DNA from: Romanomermis culicivorax | Taxonomy: Eukaryota > Nematoda > Enoplea > Mermithida > Mermithidae | NCBI GenBank assembly: GCA_963922205.1 | Contig: CAWUHX010000417.1 | Coordinates: 1-64,000, forward strand | Direction of reading: 5' to 3' | Length of the DNA: 64,000 nt | Shown: in pieces, positions 12,597 through 25,381 of the stretch | How the letters are laid out: each line of letters begins with the position of its first letter | How positions within the stretch are numbered: the stretch's first letter is position 1 | The notes under the pieces: generated by a model | The model's database searches: none | Told to the model about the DNA's origin: nothing | What the model saw: only the letters and a program-made list of their open reading frames with translations | Translations under genes and position numbers: made by a program

Positions 12597-13499
12597 CATG
12601 AATACCGAAATTTATTTAGTTGCGATGTATAGTCCGTTTTTTTGTAAAATACTTCTAAATTGGAAAATAACCAATTATGTCATCAAAATCGTTTACTCAA
12701 AGCTCCTAAAGTCAGAGTTCGAACTCAAAACTTTGTTTAAGGTGAGCTTATTAAGCTTACAATTTCCCAATCCTATGTGATATATCAATAGAAAACCGAA
12801 AAAATGGTACTTATTTTCCGCTTTTATTACTCAGAAAATATTCAAGTAAAATATACTAAAAAAGCCTTACTTTAGGATGTGCAAGTTTTGCATTACTCTC
12901 GAATTCAAGCCATTGCAATGGTTCGAAGACCCGAAGCCTTTGATATGCGTAACATGGATACTATCACTGGCCATCACACTAGCGCAGTGCTTGCTCGTTT
13001 GCTATCTCGAATTCGATCCTGGCACCTTGAGTTTTCATCGTTTTTGCCCGAATAAAATTTATACGGTAATACTCAACGCATTCGGTCTAATCAATTTGAT
13101 TTTGATCATCTCGCCTTATTTGTTCATCATTCGTGAGGTGAGTAAAATAAGCACATTTTTTCGATACTTTTAACTTGTGTGGGGTTTATGTCACAGATTA
13201 TTCGACTGAAAAATATTTCGAGTCAAGTTCGGCCAGTGGTCACTATAATGCTCAAAATTGCAATGTTAGAATCAGAACACCGAACTGTCAGGGTTTACAG
13301 TCTTACAAGGCCGAAATTTTGGTCGGTCTGCAGGTGGTGTTGACGGTTGTTATACTGATTACCACCAACGCAATTCTGGCTTTTGTGCCATTTTTTAAAG
13401 TTTTCGGGGACTCTTTGAAGAAAAAATTTCGATTTTTTGACCGAAGAAGCTGAAAAAACGTCTTTTTACATTGTTTTTGTATGTAAGACACAACATCTA

Positions 13500-14040
13500 A
13501 GAGATGCTACAAAGCATTAAAGACGTCAAAAAAATAATATTACCTGACAACGACATGTAATCCAAGAATTCAAATTTTTCGATTTTCTTTCTATTCTATG
13601 AATGGTTTCACTTTCGAGCATGTTGTGCAGTTTATGTTGCATGTTGCTCATTGTTTTTTATCATTCCAAAGCTCATTCATAAAAACTAAAACTTGTGAGC
13701 AAAGTCTATTTTGCTTTATCCCCAAATCTTCCTTTATCTATATACCATAGAGAATGAAAATTGGGGAGTGAATTTTCAGACAGTCTGACATGTAATTGAT
13801 TTGTCTGTATCAGCACACAAACACAATGGGGTTTCGAATATTCCACGTTACTGTTTAAGGGTACAGTTCCAGCATCGAGCCCAGGAAGTGAGATAAATGG
13901 TCATGTCTATATCTATAGTAAACTAGAATGGTCTTTCTTGGCCGATTACTCTTGCTGCAGGCAGGTGTGGAACACTGGGAAAAAGTGTTTTTCTACTCTA
14001 CCATTTACCTTAGTCTTCTTTCTGTCATATACGTAATAGA
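13500..14040. other. 3' flank of receptor copy 1
   Basis: No gene. Part of it (about 13480-13700) resembles 30590-30850, the flank beyond the receptor pseudogene at 26.1-30.4 kb, so the duplicated unit extended past the coding region. Confidence 0.5.
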
Positions 14041-14872
14041 GAAGGACCATTTGAAAACAAATCGTTACCACTTGAAAAAACTTCTTACCATTTGAAAAAA
14101 AATTTGTCTCCATTTGAAAAAAATGCATACCTTCGAACATGATGCACAACATTTTTTCAAGATGCATCGCAAAAATTTCAAGATGCATGACAAAAAAAAT
14201 CAACATGTTTTTCGATGTTCGACTTTTTTTCAACTGCATCGCAATTTTTTTAAGTGCATCGCACTTTTTTCAAGATAATATTGAAAAAAATCGAGTCCCC
14301 CCTCTTCTTCCCCAAATAGTCCCCCCTCTTCCACGCCCCATAAAAACGAAGTGCACCCTTCGCCAGGAAGCCCTGACCCCACAAATTCACTTTGAAGGGT
14401 TCTCGAATATATAAACGGAGGAGGCAGAGCAACGCTTTTGATTGGCTAGTTTCAGAAACTTTCATCCTTTGATGTGCCGCCCATCTTGGTCTTTTTTCGA
14501 AATGAGGTCTAATTTTTTCAAGATGTCATCCTGATATTTCTTCAAGATAGGATGTTGATTTTTCTCAAGATGGGATGTTAATTTTTTTTCAAGATGAAAT
14601 TTTAATTTTTTAAAAATGGGATGTTACATTTTTCAAGACTACCTTGAAAAAAATGCGTCGCACTGGAAAAAACTGTGATGCACTTGAAAAGAAAGTCGAA
14701 CATCGAAAAAATCTCACACCTTGATTTTTTTGCTATTTTTCCGATTTTTTCGCGATGTTGAAAAATGTTGGGCCTCATGTTTGAAGGTAAAGATTTTTTT
14801 CTAGTAGTAACAAATTTTTTCTGGTGGAAAACAAAATTTTCAAGTGGTAACGATTTTTTCAAGTGGACCTTC
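14041..14872. mobile_element. Foldback element of the TTTTTCAAGATGCATCGC family
   Basis: About 830 bp with inverted arms of roughly 240 bp. The left arm starts GAAGGACCATTTGAAAACA; the right arm read on the other strand starts GAAGGTCCACTTGAAAAAAT. Both contain CGTTACCACTTGAAAA, then a TTCRAACATGA block, then CGATGTTCGACTTT. Arms consist of loosely repeated TTCAAGATGCATCGCAAAAA-like words. No reliable target duplication was seen. Relatives lie at 48780-49125 and 57220-57430. Confidence 0.7.
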
Positions 14873-15725
14873 TTGTTTTCCGTAGTCATACTTGAAAAAA
14901 CATACGCTGCCCTTCAGTACATGGAGTAGTCCACTCCACCGTCTCCCACTCCACTCCTCTTTACTCTTTCTTCTGTCTGCTCTTTTACTCCACCCATTCC
15001 ACTCCTGGCAGTGAGGCCTATAAGTTTAGGGGTAGAAGGATATAGTTTTTCATAACATTCCACGACACTTTGTTTTATTTTTGCATAAGAAAACCCGGAA
15101 ATAAATTTTTTGCGTATATTTTTTATTACTTTTTTCCGATTTTGTCCGATTTTCGATATTGTACGGCTAGGGGCAAGCCTCCTCTTTCGTACTTTATATA
15201 CTGTCGTACGTCTTTTTTGGCACTTAGTATAAGCTAGCCAGTCGGCTTAATTAGTTGACGAGACATTAGACAGTGGAACCCTTCCCTTTTGGTAATTTAT
15301 TTTTGAATCTTACTCAGGGTTCATTTTTTCAAAGACTATTTTTCTGATGAATTGAAAGCAAGTACTACATAGATTCACAAATGATGGAACATGTGCTGTC
15401 CAATTATGTTATGCCCACGTTGAATCCAGTGGCTTAAATTGTAAGAAAAACATTCTAAAGAACTTTCTAGATCCTTAATTTAATGCCAGCCACTCACCGC
15501 CTGACTTTGGTACACTGCCATACCATTGTTTTTCATCTGTGCCTACATTGTCAACAACAGTTTCACAACCTTTTTACGCAAGTTCCTAATTGGATAAAAT
15601 ATTTAACTACTATTTTTCGAGATGACGAGTGTCATTATATCAACAAACGAAAAACAAGAAATAACTCCAAAACAACACCAGATTTTAAAGCCGAACATTT
15701 CTGGGAAATGCTCACAACCCACAAC
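14873..15725. other. Upstream region of receptor copy 2
   Basis: Contains a CCACTCC-rich stretch at about 14920-15010 with inverted GGAGT/ACTCC words, possibly a small palindromic element. The open frame that starts at 15483 runs into exon 1, but the conserved start is at 15726. Confidence 0.45.
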
Positions 15726-18700
15726 ATGGAGTTACAAGTGTTGGTGCCGGGAACGTGTGTTATTTTCAGTGGTCTACTTTGTTTGATATGCTTGATTTTA
15801 CCAATGGCCAGTCGAGCTGCTAAAAAATCAAAAGCAGTGGGCTGCAACACCATTTTCTACAAGTTACTATTGTCCATTCTAATAGGCGATGCATTGCACT
15901 TGATTGCTCTGGTGACCTTAAATTCTTTGACTCTTTGTACCTGGTCATTGGTCGAAAATGTTTGGTCTGTCAAATGGACAATCATTTTCGTCATGGGAAT
16001 CGGTTATCGGAATATGGTGCTAGGCACAATAGTGATTGCATGGAACAGGTGAGCTCCATGTGGATTTTTTCTCTGAATGACAAAAAGTTCCACTTGAAAG
16101 ATACTTGCAGTAATTTGATTTGAAATTTGCATCCGATTATATAATTCTTACAAAGCGAATTTTGCAGTTTTCAATATTTACCACAAAAACTTTTGCTCTT
16201 CCAATCAAGATAACATGGCAAGATTGGGAATGCAGTTTAGTTACTCTGTAGTTGTATACAGCCCTAGATCGTTTCCTACACAGAATCTTACTGTAGTTGT
16301 AAACTTTGAGCATAAAACAACATAAAAACTGGGGAGATCAACAAAATTTTTAAATCACATAAAATCTCATCATCTCGAAGACAGTTTCCATGGTACTGTG
16401 TCGCAAAAATTACTGAGCATGTTGATTCGTGCTGATCATTGCTCGTGTCGAACAACAGTGATTTCATCTTACTTGTTACTGACAGAGAACATGTTTTCGG
16501 TTGTACCATATATCCATCAGTAAGTAGCAAAATCAGCGGTATATCAATAAATTTTTGACAAGTCCAGTTCTAACTCCGTGAGAAATAGATGCTCAGTATT
16601 TTAAATCATGGTTTGCATAAATCCCAAAAGACCAAGACCAATTCACTATATTTCGGAACGAGATGTTTCTTCTTACCTCGATAAATTACACCTATCTGGT
16701 TGAGATTAAGCTTCACAATCCCAAGCCATGTATGATTGTACTGGTGACTTGAGCTCTGAAGAATTTGAACAGTGACAACTCTTCTTGTTCTAATTAATTT
16801 ACAATGTCTTTATGTCACTTATCAAAAAGATAAGCAGGTGTAAATTCCGAAAAAATAGATGTAATCATGTATTTAATATCTCATAAAAACCTGGATAACA
16901 TTATGCTGATAATTTTTACCCATGGACCATTGGTTACACTAAAATTTGCATCAATTTAGTGAAAAATTAAAACTTCGCATATACATCCGATGTCAGCAAC
17001 CACTGGGGCATATTCAATGGCAAAACATTAATTCGATACATCATCATGAAAACTACAAAATTGCTTATGTCACTAATCACCTACATTAGCAATGCAGTCA
17101 GTTTTTCATCACATGAGGCGCTTTTCCTGTTTCTTAAGTCAAGTTTAGGCCAAATCGTCTTGCACATTTAAGCCTTATTCAGAAGTAAAAAATCCTAGGA
17201 TTTTTCTCGCTGATCCTCGGCGACGGTCGGTGACCGTCGGCAACTCTATGGAATGAATAGGCAATTTGTAGAAAGCCCAATTCAGAAGTGAAAAAATCCT
17301 AAGATTTTTGTCGCCGACAGTCGGCGACAGTCAAGGGCAGTCGGCGGCAGCACTTCTGAATTGGGCTTAATACAAATTTTTGTGTAAGGAAGACCCACGT
17401 GAAATAATGACCATTGCAAGATTATTTTATTTACTATAAGCTATCAAATTCACTACAAGAATGTGCAATCCCAAAATTCGCACTACTTGAAAACCTAGCC
17501 TTATAAGAATTTTCAAGCTGACGCTCTGTAAAAAAATAAAAATAGTAATAGAATCAAAAAAATCAGTGACAAAAATCTGAAAAAATAATTTTTGAGTTTT
17601 CTATTTTTTTGAGTAAATACGGTATATGGGATTAACTTGTGATTGGGGTCATTCATCCAAACTGGGCAATCTTGGTTGAAAATTAAAAAAAAATTCAAAA
17701 AGAAAAAAAATTCAAAAGGCTTTTGACAAAATGAAATTGTTCACGGTTTTGAGAAGCCTTTGTAAAAGTAAAATATTTTTAAATAGCATTCAGTCATTTT
17801 TCATAATAATGTTATACTAGTGAAAAAATATGATGAAATATTATGTATATACTGTCGGCCAGTAATAGATAAATCTGACCTTCCAACTGTCGATGTCATT
17901 TTCATGTTGACTTACTGCAGGATGCAACAGTTTTGCATTACCATAAAATTCAAGCCGCTACAGTGGTTCAAATGCCCAAAACCTTTGATATGCTTAACAT
18001 GGATTTTGTCAGTCGTTATAACACTGGTGCAATCCTTGCTCGGTTGTGATATCGATTTCGATCCGGCGACATTAAGTTTCCATCGTTTTTGTCCGAATAA
18101 GATTTACGCGACGATACTCAATGCATTTAGCTTATTGGGTTTGATATTGATCATCATACCTTACTTGTTTATTATTCGTGAGGTAAGCTGAAAGATTGAT
18201 CAGAAGATGTTCTTCATTAGAATCCGATTTATGGAAAAGTAGGCGCTTTAAAGGCCCTGAACCAAGTGGTTTGTGTAATAATTGTTTATTCCTCAAGTGC
18301 AGTAAGCCAGTTGCGAAAGCAACTACTGAACTACACTTTCGAAATATGTTTTGGTTGCACCATTGTGTACACTAGTGAACTAATCTTACAGTTGAGCGTA
18401 TTCCCTAAAGTAAAAAAAAAGTATTTTCGTTGGAAAAAAATCAGTTTCACAAAAACTAGTGGTTCAATAGTTTAAATTTCCTTAAATTAAGATTTTCTTG
18501 CAGTCAAAAAAATGATTTGATGGAATCTTCACGGAAATTTTTAACTGTATCCAAAAAAAATCTGTGGAGCATATACGATATCTTTCAGGTTTAGGGTTAG
18601 GCTTAGATTTAGAATGGAACATAGCGATACGCTCACAGTAGGGGTTTTATGCTATAACACACTAACATTATAAGATGGGATGACACCAGGCACAAGAGGC

Positions 18701-21437
18701 CGCACACACGCTCATTTGCTCATCAAAATTTTACTAATGGTCGGTCCCTTCAAACGGGAAAGACTGTAGTGTTCTACATGGTCTGGGGCACTGTCCACAC
18801 TTCCCAACAGTTGTTTGGTTCTTCCATACAACTAACTGCCAATGTGCAATTTTATGAATTTCATCTAGAGAAAATGGCGAGACACTCAACCGAACTTTTT
18901 TCTGTCATGCATGACATGTATATATTGTCATAAACATCAGCTCATCGGCCAGTCTTCTAGAAACGTACAAAATTGCGGTTCTTGGGTGTTCTGACACATT
19001 AACGACCCTGACACAAGTGAATCACCTTATAGGGAAACATATCAACAGATAACCTGATACTTCTACACGAAGATCTTTAAAATTGGATTGTTTCATGATA
19101 GAGCTAAAAGTTAGCAAAATTGACCATCTGAAAAGCCCACAATCATCTTTAAATCAACACTGTATTGATTCTGTGAATCATTAAGGTGGTTTATATAACA
19201 CTATTGGCAGTGTGTCTGCCTTGTATGCAATGTGGAAGGCGAAGCCATCAAGTCACAAATGAAGTACTATATTTCCCAGGGGCCGCTTTCACTAACTGAA
19301 ACTGAGGATCATCCCGACGTCGGTACTAAGTGCTTGAAACTGAGTTTTAGCTGAGTGCGACGTTGCTTTCGTCCTTTTGGATTTCACAAGATCGAGCTTG
19401 GAATTAGCTGAACTTGAGGTTTACGCTTGAGCTCGAGATAATCTCGGCCATAACAATCAAAACACGTAAAATGCAGCACGTTATTTAAATAATTTTGAAG
19501 ACAGAAAAAGTAAGTTATATAAAAGATATGTGTCAGAAAAACTGTAAAAATAAGGAAAAAACAAAAAAAAGTATTTGTTTGGAAAACATTGTGGGAAAAT
19601 GTAAAAGATGAACACACATACTTAGACTACACGGAAAAGTAACGGCCGAATAGGACACAATAAAATGTGTTGAAAATGTGGCCAGAAATTTGAAATATAT
19701 TCTATTCTTTCATAGGTTACTTTTATTCTTTTTGTACGTTTGAATCAAGTTGAAAAAAGTGGCAATCTTATTGTATGGCATCATTCCTGAAATCTAACTA
19801 ATTCGTTCTATCCTGAAAAATTCGGTCACGTTTGATATTTCGATTTATCCATCAATAACGCGGAATATTCATTTTTAACAATTGACGGTAAAAGAACAAA
19901 ATAAAAAAGTTCGGAGTTCAACCTGCTCGATAGAAAGATTAACTTTTGTGTGTGGCTGAAAACCCAACGTGAGGATTAAGATTAGATGAAAAATGTTAGT
20001 CCAACACCTCGAGCTCGGGTTTAAGTCCGAGCTCGAGAAGATCGTGGTGTTGAGATAATCTCGAGGTCGGGATAATCTCGACCTTAGTGAAACCACTGAA
20101 ACCGAGGTTTTATTTTTTGTGGTCGAGATAATTTTGAGCTCGGACGAAACTGGCCTCAGCTGGCATTCGTCCCGTTGCCTCCAACAATGTAATTTATACA
20201 AAAAGATGCCATACCACTACCTTCAATGACACAAAAGTCATATTCTGTATTATACTCCATGGTGATCGATGCAGCCATAAGTGAAAGTAAGCTCAATAAG
20301 GAAAATCTGCTTATTACTGTAATCAGTGAAAAAATTTTCCCTCAGTGAGTGGCTAACAAAACACCTAAAAACTTCTTTCATAACGCGATTAAGTGGTCCA
20401 AATTTCTCGAGTATCACTCAGGTGACGCAGTTCTGTACAAATCAACAGTGGATAAGCATGATGTTTCTCAATGATATTGGCCTTTCCTATTCTCATGAGA
20501 GATTTGGCGTTTTTCTACATCATAAAGTTTACCAGCGAGTGAAAACTGTGTATCAAACTGAACCTAATTTTTTGATTTTCACTAGTTCTGTCATAAATAG
20601 TTTTTACATTGCTTAGACTTAAGCTTTAGCTTAAGATTAGGCTTAGGCTTACGATTACGCTTAGGCTAAGGCAAAGGCTTAGCCTAGAGGTTTTGGGTCA
20701 AAAATTTGCATCATAAAACTTGCTATTTTCCATATTGGAGGTAATAGGGCTATGGAGGTGCATTATTGGAGGTAATGGGACATGGAAAGTGTCGGGACGC
20801 AATCCCGCAGCTGACACACATTTCAACCATAGGTCTGAAGTTTCACTCAGTCAATGGCTTCCAAACCGACCAGTCTCCTCTCAACGCTTGTCAGGATGAT
20901 CACATCTAACGATCATTTTGGCTTGTGGTAGAAGCAATTGCCCCGACTAGGTGGTCGTTCAACTTACAAGGGCCTTTGTCCACCCATCAGTTTAAGCTAC
21001 AGCGTAACGAGCATTTTATCCATTTCTGTGTTTGTTAATAATTGCACAAAGACTTATCTATTGTGCAGATCACACAATTGAGAAAAATTTCGCAGCAAAT
21101 ACGACCAGCTGTCATTTGCATTAACATAGACCGTCATATACAAATGAGCGCTTCTAAAGTTACCCATCAATGGTTTCAGTCCGAAAAAGCCGAAATAATG
21201 GTCAGTTTGCAGGTCGTATTAATGGGCCTTATATTGATCGGCGCTTACGCATTCATCGCTTTGGTCGATTTAGGTCATTGTGTGTTGGCGTCCGTTGTCA
21301 GTCAATATTCGTTGCTCATTTTGAGCACTTATACGTCCGTTTTGTGCTTGTTCTTTTGCGAAGATTTAAGGACGAGCATTAAAGCTCTGATAAAGCATTT
21401 GTTTTGTAAAAGCCACAGTTCAGTGAATAGCTTGTGA
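15726..21437 (+). CDS. 7TM receptor copy 2, intact (3 exons, 317 aa)
   Basis: Putative rhodopsin-like G-protein-coupled receptor at the plasma membrane; ligand unknown. Exons 15726-16048, 17921-18182 and 21069-21437 join in frame through GT-AG introns of 1872 and 2886 bp. Predicted segments: TM1 about 5-28, TM2 45-70 (LLLSILIGDALHL, the LxxxD signature), TM3 84-106, TM4 129-150, TM5 171-193, TM6 238-260, TM7 266-291, then a basic tail. The DRY position reads N107-R108-M109, with the arginine codon split by intron 1. ECL2 carries HRFCPNK; the TM3 residue that is Cys in sister copies (FCMG) is Val here. TM7 lacks NPxxY. ATG 15726 was chosen because it aligns with starts in the other copies. AATAAA lies 13 nt past the stop (21450-21455). 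It could be a taxon-restricted chemoreceptor or a peptide receptor. Confidence 0.82.
17171..17366. mobile_element. Short Harbinger-like MITE with TTA flanks
   Basis: Inverted ends AGCCTTATTCAGAAGT and, reversed, GCCCAATTCAGAAGTG, with TTA on both sides (17168-17170 and 17367-17369). It also holds palindromic GTCGGCGAC-type words. A 3-bp TTA duplication fits PIF/Harbinger insertion. It sits in intron 1 of receptor copy 2. Confidence 0.65.
19279..20157. mobile_element. Harbinger-like foldback element, GAGCTCGAG arms
   Basis: Begins GGGGCCGCTTTCACTAAC and ends with a degenerate inverse (opposite strand GAGGCCAGTTTCGTCCGA). Both arms are built from inverted GAGCTCGAG and GATAATCTCGA words (for example 19425-19445 and 20005-20080). 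It lies in intron 2 of receptor copy 2. No transposase is present. It shares its first 17-18 bases with the element at 63310. Confidence 0.65.
20370..20580. repeat. Dispersed repeat shared with 4140-4360
   Basis: Same orientation as the carboxypeptidase intron copy. Shared words include GACGCAGTT, GCATGATGTT/GCACGATGTT, TTGGCCTTTCC and GTGTATCAAA. Its nature is unknown; no inverted ends were recognised. Confidence 0.55.
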
Positions 21438-21651
21438 ATATGTAACTATAATAAATTGTTTAATAGTTTTACAATGATGTTGGAGTCGAATTACTCTCAG
21501 ACTTTTAATTTAAGTGCCAATTAGATGAAAAGCATATAATTTTTAAGGAAAAGTGTCGAGAACCGAAATCCGTCCTTTAGCCCTAAATTTTCATTTTTCC
21601 AAAAAAATGAATGTCACCGTGATTTCTAATGGAGTGAAACATATCAATCCA

Positions 21652-23213
21652 GTTTATTAGAAAATGCCCCGATGGGCCAGAAAAAAGAAGAATATACTTG
21701 CTAAAATAGTTGCCAAGCTAGAAAAGGTAGTGGAATAGATTTTTGAGAACTTGGGTTAAAAGTTGGAAAAAATTTACTTTCGTTATTAATTATATGCACA
21801 TCACTTCAAATGTAAAGAAATGGTAATTTTAACTACCGACCTAGTCAAAACTCCTGCCTCTCACACTAGCTGAAAAATGAGGGAGGCATATTGTAGCCAT
21901 TTTCAGGACTATGAAGAAACCTGAGGATGGTTGCACTAAGCCATAATGGAGATAAATTTGATGATCTTGAGTTTGAGCTAACCGTAATGTTCAAATTATT
22001 TTCTTCCAGGGCACAAACAATACTCTCTTCAGGATTAATTAATACTTAGGTGTAAGTTCAAATTTGAGAATTGTAGACGTTTTTATATCTATTTGCTTTA
22101 GAGATAAGAAAATTGTGTGAAAATGTTAGTGCAACCCAACAGCTCGAGCTGGGGATAATCTCGACATTGAGCTTGTTATAATCCTGATGAATTTAAATTA
22201 TACCAAACTTGAGATCAAACAGAGTCGCTTCAAGATTATCTTGAGCTCGAGCTTAGATCCCCTTAGTGCGACTGAGCCTCGGTTAGAGCAATTGGGCATC
22301 ATCTACAAATGGGACAACAGGGTGAAGCATACAAAAAAGCTCCTGATTCAGCCATGCCTATATTACGGGTGTGGGCCAAATCCGGTTCCCACTACTCTCC
22401 CACCATACTCTCACTCCCATGGCAGCTGTATGACTTTTTTGAAAGCAGGACGGGAGCGGCAGGGATGGGTGAAATTGCTTCCCGTCTGCGATCCCGCAAA
22501 ATGCGCTCTTTCTGCAAATTTCAGTTCAAATCCGAAAATTGTGAATGGTGCTATTTTGTTGAATAACTAAATAGAAGAGAAAAAATTTGTTTATAGCTTG
22601 TAATCAGTAGAACTTACGGAGGGAATTCTATACGAATGTTTTATAAAATGAGTGAATTAAGCATATCTTGCACAATCGATTTAGTTCTAAGAAGACTTTG
22701 TGCTGTAGCTTTTTTTCTGAAGAAGCTAGTGGGATTTCATGTGCCACTTTCCCACAGTTGATTCCTTTTGTTGACACCACTCAGTAAAGAAGTTCAACAG
22801 TTGGAAACTCACATGTGGGAGGGGGACATGTGGGTACAAACTACCCCAAAGTTTTGAAACTAGAAAATTTGTTATGGAAAAATTTTTTCGGTCAACTTTT
22901 TTTTGAATCTTTCATCTCAAAAAACGCCAAAAAACCAATTTCGACCCCTGTACCCTCCTCGAAATTTTGGAGATGCACTAGTTTGATTGGACAGTGTGTT
23001 GATGCGCTCAGCTGCTGAATATAGTTTTTCACAGACATGGAAAATTTTTTTTGAGGTAGAGTGAAAATCCAATATAACGAAAGTAAATTTTTTCTAACTT
23101 TAACCCAAGTTCTCAAAAATCTAGTCCACTTTTTTTCTAGCATGGCAACTATCGAGGCAAGTATATTCTCCTTTTTTGTGCCCATCGGGTCATTTTCTAA
23201 TAAACTAGTCCAC
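21652..23213. mobile_element. 1.56-kb element with ~135-bp terminal inverted repeats
   Basis: Positions 21652-21788 are inverted at 23081-23213 with high identity (shared words include AGTTTATTAGAAAATG, GAGAACTTGGGTTAAA and AATTTACTTTCG). The minus-strand open frame 22892-23263 reads out of the right arm and looks coding (LENDPMGTKKENILASIVAM) but is not recognised. The element interrupts the 3' flank of receptor copy 2: the duplicated flank at 49.1-50.1 kb lacks it. Confidence 0.65.
22128..22290. mobile_element. Small palindromic element with GAGCTCGAGC arms
   Basis: Two inverted arms of AGCTCGAGCT and GATAATCTCGA words, like those of the 19279-20157 element, nested inside the 21652-23213 element. 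The edges are approximate. Confidence 0.5.
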
Positions 23214-24300
23214 CTCCTTTTAGTGGGCCTCATCCATGCATGAAAACCTTCGTAGAAGCACATTGAATTTTAAATTTGGTCATCTTCACATCAAAGAAAC
23301 AATAAAAAACAATCCTAAAGCTACAAATTCTCACTTTTGGTAAAAGTAAAAGCTGTGTGAACCGTATAAATGGTGGGACTAGAGGCTCTTTAAAAAGTGC
23401 GTTTTTTGCATGTTTTTGGGGCACCACCGAGCACTACTTGCAGATAGAGGCGAAATGACAAAAGACACCCCATAGTTTGCCCATATGCCCGAAATTATGA
23501 AAAAAAGCCCGAAGGCTCTAGCTTTTACCGTTTTGGCTCTAGGGTGGGGGGGAACATGAAATTTGGGGGCCAAGTATGTTATAGGTTGACGCTATCGCGC
23601 CACCTATGATTTCGGAGGATTTTACTATTTTCTGCAGAGATGAAGTATTTCGCGTAATTTTATGCTTTATTTTTCAGCCTCCCAAACTTTTTCGACCGAA
23701 AATCATGCAAATTTTCTTAAGTGTAATGTAGAGAAGATGGATTCTTCATTTAAGAGTCTCCATTTAAGGTCCATTCTTTTTGGATTTTTTTAGGTTTTCA
23801 GTAACCATTCCGTTTGCGTCCTGTTTTGTGATTGGAGGGTGCATGTCTAGCGACTATTTTTTCACTGCTTTTGCGATATTTTACATAATCGTGACATTCT
23901 CTAATCAGCGTAAAATCAAAGCTCAGTCAGCTATTAGAAAAAAGGTCTCATGATACATTAGCATCTGCAAAAAATACTGAGAATCAGATATAATTCGGAT
24001 TTTTTCTGCATGCAGAGACCAATAATTTTTTTAGGTTGCAACATTTTGCAGAGTATTATACGCCATTTATTTTGAAATGATCGATGCAGCTGTCGGAGTT
24101 CCAACAAACGCAGCCTTACCACAGGTCAGAAAATCAATTTTGATAATCTTGAAATGTTTCAAAATTGGATCATCAAGGACTCTGTATCACGAAGAAAAAT
24201 CTGCTAAATACAGTCAATGAGCCGTCCATAATTTGGAATAAAAGTTCGGCTGTGATCTGACTGCGTCGATCATTTTCAAAATGGATGGAGTATAGAAACA
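23214..24300. other. Receptor copy 2 3' flank, continued
   Basis: From about 23640 to 24050 this aligns with 49780-50100 (shared words include TGTCTAGCGAC/TGTCCAGCGAC and TTATTAGAAAAAA/CTATTAGAAAAAA). This marks resumption of the segmental duplication after an insertion. No gene was recognised. Confidence 0.5.
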
Positions 24301-24576
24301 TAGGGCGAAGGACTTGAGCGGTGTTAGTTAACACGTGTCAAGCTAACACGGCTTAAATTTAAGCAGTATGCAGGAACGTGGATTAACGGCCGCTTACTTA
24401 ACCCAGTGTTAAATTTCTTAAAACGGTGTTAAAAATTTGAAGCCCTTTTAAACTTCAAAATTTAACCTTTGGGCAAGAATAGATTTGTCAAAAAAACAAC
24501 ACAAACAAAAAATAGTCTTTCTTTCTTATTCATTCGAGTGAAATTTGCTTCTCTGGTTATGTTGTTTTTCTTGTAA

Positions 24577-24879
24577 ATGGATTCCGATAAAAATCGTGAA
24601 ACAACTCACAATTTTGATGTAAAAGAAACCGAATGCTTATTGGAATGCGGTTACGAACGTGCTGACACTTCTGAAAATAAAAACACTGATTCGAAATCGG
24701 TGCATGCGAAAAATTTAGCATGGGATGCCATTGAGGAAGCGTTCAAATCTAACCCAAAAGTTAAAAATCTCTCGAAAGAGCAATCATGCGGCAAGTGTAG
24801 GAACATGAAAACGGTAATTGATTTACATTTGAATTTGATGTACTGTATCGCAGAGTTCTCAAGTGAAACCATGCTGTAG
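24577..24879 (+). pseudogene. Myb/SANT-like DNA-binding protein fragment (Harbinger accessory)
   Basis: Open frame of 100 codons starting MDSDKNRETT. Residues about 18-75 have the layout of the Myb/SANT-like domain found in Harbinger accessory and zeste-like proteins: ECLLECGYERADTSENKNTD, then KNLAWDAIEEAFKSN, then KEQSCGKCRNMK. The third helix carries the usual basic residues (KCRNMKT). A possible donor (ACG|GTAATT) follows at 24810, so the last part may be intron. In PIF/Harbinger elements this protein helps bring the transposase to DNA. Most likely a decayed copy. Confidence 0.55.
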
Positions 24880-25027
24880 ATTAAAAGTGCTGCCACAATT
24901 CTGCTCTGAAAATAATGCAAAAATAGTGCGAATCAAAGTGATCATTTTCATTTTCGCAGGATACTCAAATTTGGTACCCATGAAAAGTACAAAAAATTTA
25001 AAGCACGAGTACATATGGCATTCCACC

Positions 25028-25381
25028 TTAGCTGAAGTAGTTAATTATAATAGCACGTTTTTTGGCTACTTCTTCCACATTATCATTTTCATTTTCTTGA
25101 ACCTGATCTTCATAATTTTGATCCTCAATATCCTCATGAACAAAATCGTTATTCATTTTTGCAAAATTGTTTAACACAAAAAATGTGTAATGATCTGAAT
25201 TTTCTTCCAGTAAAGCTGTCAGTTGAATCGCGTTATTTTTGATTAGTTTGTATCTTATCCAAAATTCAGTATCAGAATATCTTTCAAGTGGATTTGTACG
25301 ATCCGAAAAAGTCGTGGTTCGAACATAATCATCGATATCCTCTTCATCCGTATCTTCAAGAATGTGCAAAACATCCATCAC
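25028..25381 (-). pseudogene. Harbinger transposase N-terminal fragment
   Basis: Open frame of 117 codons beginning MMDVLHILEDTDEED. The stretch RTNPLERYSDTEFWIRYKL followed by IKNNAIQLTALLEE matches the N-terminal pattern of PIF/Harbinger (HARBI1-like) transposases, where an NPF..Y.D.EF..RYR.SK....L.. motif precedes the DDE nuclease. The nuclease part and its catalytic residues are absent; the frame ends in acidic low-complexity sequence. Strand is opposite to the Myb-like ORF, as in intact elements. Confidence 0.55.

Larger units (their letters stand above)
10686..13453 (+). pseudogene. 7TM receptor copy 1: frameshifted, TM7 lost
   Basis: Rhodopsin-like 7TM receptor of the local family. 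Exon 1 10686-11011 (TM1-TM3, ends in IAWNR with a split arginine codon), exon 2 12876-13137 (TM4-TM5, ECL2 motif SFHRFCPNKIY), exon 3 from 13197. Exons 1 and 2 are open, with correct GT-AG sites and the same 262-nt exon 2 length as the intact copies. Exon 3 starts in frame (IIRLKNISS), but relative to the copy at 42802 one base is missing just after codons for RPVV. The correct frame (VLVGLQVVL-type TM6) is only recovered by an open frame at 13175-13453. After TM6 the homology stops and TM7 is absent. Copy 1 is therefore most likely a pseudogene, unless exon 3 is replaced by an unseen exon. Confidence 0.8.

Noticed and set aside
22187..22570. Overlapping 127- and 85-codon plus-strand frames
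   Set aside because: They run across the palindromic GAGCTCGAG element and unrelated flank; no domain, and both frames are equally open.
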